Position numbers and translations under genes: made by a program
The notes under the pieces: generated by a model
Told to the model about the DNA's origin: nothing
Database searches by the model: none
What the model saw: the letters and a program-made list of their open reading frames with translations, nothing else
Assembly (NCBI RefSeq): GCF_009739465.1
Contig: NZ_WHOM01000046.1
Coordinates: forward strand, 1-64,000
DNA from: Streptomyces apocyni
GTDB taxonomy: Bacteria; Actinomycetota; Actinomycetes; Streptomycetales; Streptomycetaceae
DNA: 64,000 nucleotides
Reading direction: 5' to 3'
Shown here: positions 62,907 to 64,000 of the stretch, one piece after another
Layout: each line of letters opens with the position of its first letter
Numbering within the stretch: the first letter of the stretch is position 1

Positions 62907-63707
62907 ATGCGCATCCTCGTCGTAGACGACATCGTGACGCTCCAGTCAGGTGTCGCCCGTGCCGTCGAGACGGACGGCCACGAAGTCGTGGGTGTCATGA
63001 AACCCGCAGATCTGAAGAATCTACTGGTGAGCGACCCTGACTATCAGTTGGCGTTCGTCGACGTCGACTACGGCAACATTGCATCCGAATCAGGCTTGGC
63101 GGCTCTTGAAACGCTCGCGAAATACGAAATTCCCAGCGTCGTTTACTGCGCGGATGCAGAAGTCAACCGACTTCTGCACATCCTTGCCGCTTTCGAGTTC
63201 TTCCCCCAAACCTGCACCTTCCTTTCCAAGCATGCAGGCGACGTGGAAGTCAATCGAGTAGCGGCAGCCATCGCCAGGGGGGACCGGCCCCACGACAAAG
63301 CCGCCCAACGCTATCGACCTCCACGTAACGGCACATCCTTCCTCCGTCAACTCATCACACGCAGCTCCGACTTGCCTTTGTGGCACGCTCTGGCCACCCA
63401 CAGCACGCTCTCGCTGATCGCCAAAGCAGCCAGCGTCTCGACCAAGACCGTCTCCAACTTCATCGCTGACCGTCAACAGGTCATCGCCGCGCTGCACCAC
63501 GAGATGCTCGACCTTCCCATCGCCCCACCGACCGCCCCGGGGAAGCGACAAGCCAATCTCCTGGAAGTCTGCCGATTCGCCCGCCCCTACGAAAAGTTCT
63601 TCAGGGACAAAGACGTGGAGCGGCTGGTCCGCGTCACCTGGGACCCTGCCCCCCGACGCAGCGCCGGCGCCCGCGCGGGCGATGCCCACCGCCGGAAACG
63701 CGCATGA
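62907..63707 (+). CDS. Response regulator with non-standard output region
   Basis: The 266-aa protein has a receiver domain (residues 1-120): acidic pair Asp7/Asp8, phospho-acceptor Asp52 (or Asp54) in LAFVDVDYG, and Lys in FLSKHAG. The C-terminal part (about 150-245) has a helix-turn-helix-like stretch (LSLIAKAASVSTKTVSNFI) but does not match the usual OmpR or LuxR outputs. AGAGAG precedes the ATG. It is coupled to the kinase and to the next membrane gene, which starts on its stop codon. Confidence 0.82.
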   Translation: MRILVVDDIVTLQSGVARAVETDGHEVVGVMKPADLKNLLVSDPDYQLAFVDVDYGNIASESGLAALETLAKYEIPSVVYCADAEVNRLLHILAAFEFFPQTCTFLSKHAGDVEVNRVAAAIARGDRPHDKAAQRYRPPRNGTSFLRQLITRSSDLPLWHALATHSTLSLIAKAASVSTKTVSNFIADRQQVIAALHHEMLDLPIAPPTAPGKRQANLLEVCRFARPYEKFFRDKDVERLVRVTWDPAPRRSAGARAGDAHRRKRA

Positions 63708-64000
63708 GCGCCTGGCTGCCCTACGTCGGCTCACCCCTGCACCACGGCCCGCTCACGACCTTCTTTGCGGCCTTCGCCATCAGCCCGGGCATCCCCGCGC
63801 TTCTGGCGCTCACCCTCGAACGCCGCGTCATGAAAGGCCGCCGCGAGTTCGTAGCCTTCTACTACGGCGACCCGCTGCTGGCCCTGGCCGCGGCGACCGG
63901 CGTGGCCCTGAGCGGACCGTCCCCGCAAGCGTCAGTCCTACACCTCATCGCAGGACCGGTGCCCCTCATCCTCATGGCGTGCTGGCTGGCCTTCGGCGCC
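63704..64000 (+). CDS. Membrane protein, 5' part only
   Basis: The frame opens with an ATG overlapping the response regulator stop (ATGA) and runs off the right edge after 99 codons without a stop. Hydrophobic segments at about residues 18-38, 55-70 and 75-97 indicate an integral membrane protein. It is translationally coupled to the two-component genes and may be their input or target. No family can be named from this part. Confidence 0.75.
   Translation, partial: MSAWLPYVGSPLHHGPLTTFFAAFAISPGIPALLALTLERRVMKGRREFVAFYYGDPLLALAAATGVALSGPSPQASVLHLIAGPVPLILMACWLAFGA

Overview
This is a chromosomal segment of a high-GC actinomycete, almost certainly a Streptomyces. The 5S rRNA and the 3' end of the 23S rRNA read as Streptomyces. 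Codon third positions are strongly G/C, many starts are GTG, and the gene order around mannose-1-phosphate guanyltransferase, OdhI/GarA, two MerR regulators and gcvP is the conserved actinobacterial block also known from Mycobacterium tuberculosis (Rv1822-Rv1832).

Positions 1-14.2 kb are core genome. The end of an rRNA operon with a strong terminator comes first. It is followed by a CDP-alcohol phosphatidyltransferase, a nucleotidyltransferase with a degenerate phosphomannomutase-like tail, a DUF881/small-basic-protein/DUF881 membrane trio, a GarA-type FHA protein with a zinc ribbon, an FtsR-like MerR protein, a DUF151 nuclease-like protein, a second MerR regulator with a readable promoter, DNA polymerase IV, a PRC-barrel protein, and gcvP behind a tandem glycine riboswitch.

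Positions 14.2-42.2 kb hold Streptomyces metabolic, transport and regulatory genes. They include a GCS2-type ligase, a VWA/solute-binding-like secreted protein, CPBP and PhzF proteins, a stand-alone MurE-like ligase, a PadR regulator, three EamA transporters, a MocR regulator sharing a tiny divergent promoter with a PNPOx-like gene, a LysR regulator, and an isochorismatase-fold protein that has lost its catalytic triad. A Tat/lipoprotein Rieske protein follows, then a reverse-strand run (HAD phosphatase, PP2C, CapA, S9 peptidase), and then a phosphoribosyltransferase-hydrolase reading frame that runs without a stop into NfeD, followed by its SPFH partner.

Positions 42.6-58.1 kb form an accessory secretome locus. 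Three secreted proteins each carry a C-terminal seven-repeat, PLL-lectin-like beta-propeller fused to a different hydrolase module: an M23 endopeptidase, a GH43-like five-blade propeller, and a lysozyme-like domain. Interleaved with them are an FHA plus Ser/Thr kinase pair and a SARP regulator with an extra LuxR-type helix-turn-helix. Two antigen-85-like esterases, a penicillin/lactone-acylase-family enzyme, a lipoprotein and an I36-type inhibitor complete the locus. I read this as a regulated cell-envelope or glycan-targeting hydrolase system; this is the most novel-looking part of the window.

Positions 58.2-64 kb look like a decaying accessory region. They contain a truncated HipA-like kinase start, an intact VapBC-type toxin-antitoxin pair, a frameshifted FAD-dependent oxidoreductase, imperfect direct repeats and little coding density. 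The window ends with an unusual membrane sensor kinase, a response regulator with a non-standard output region, and a membrane protein cut off by the window edge.
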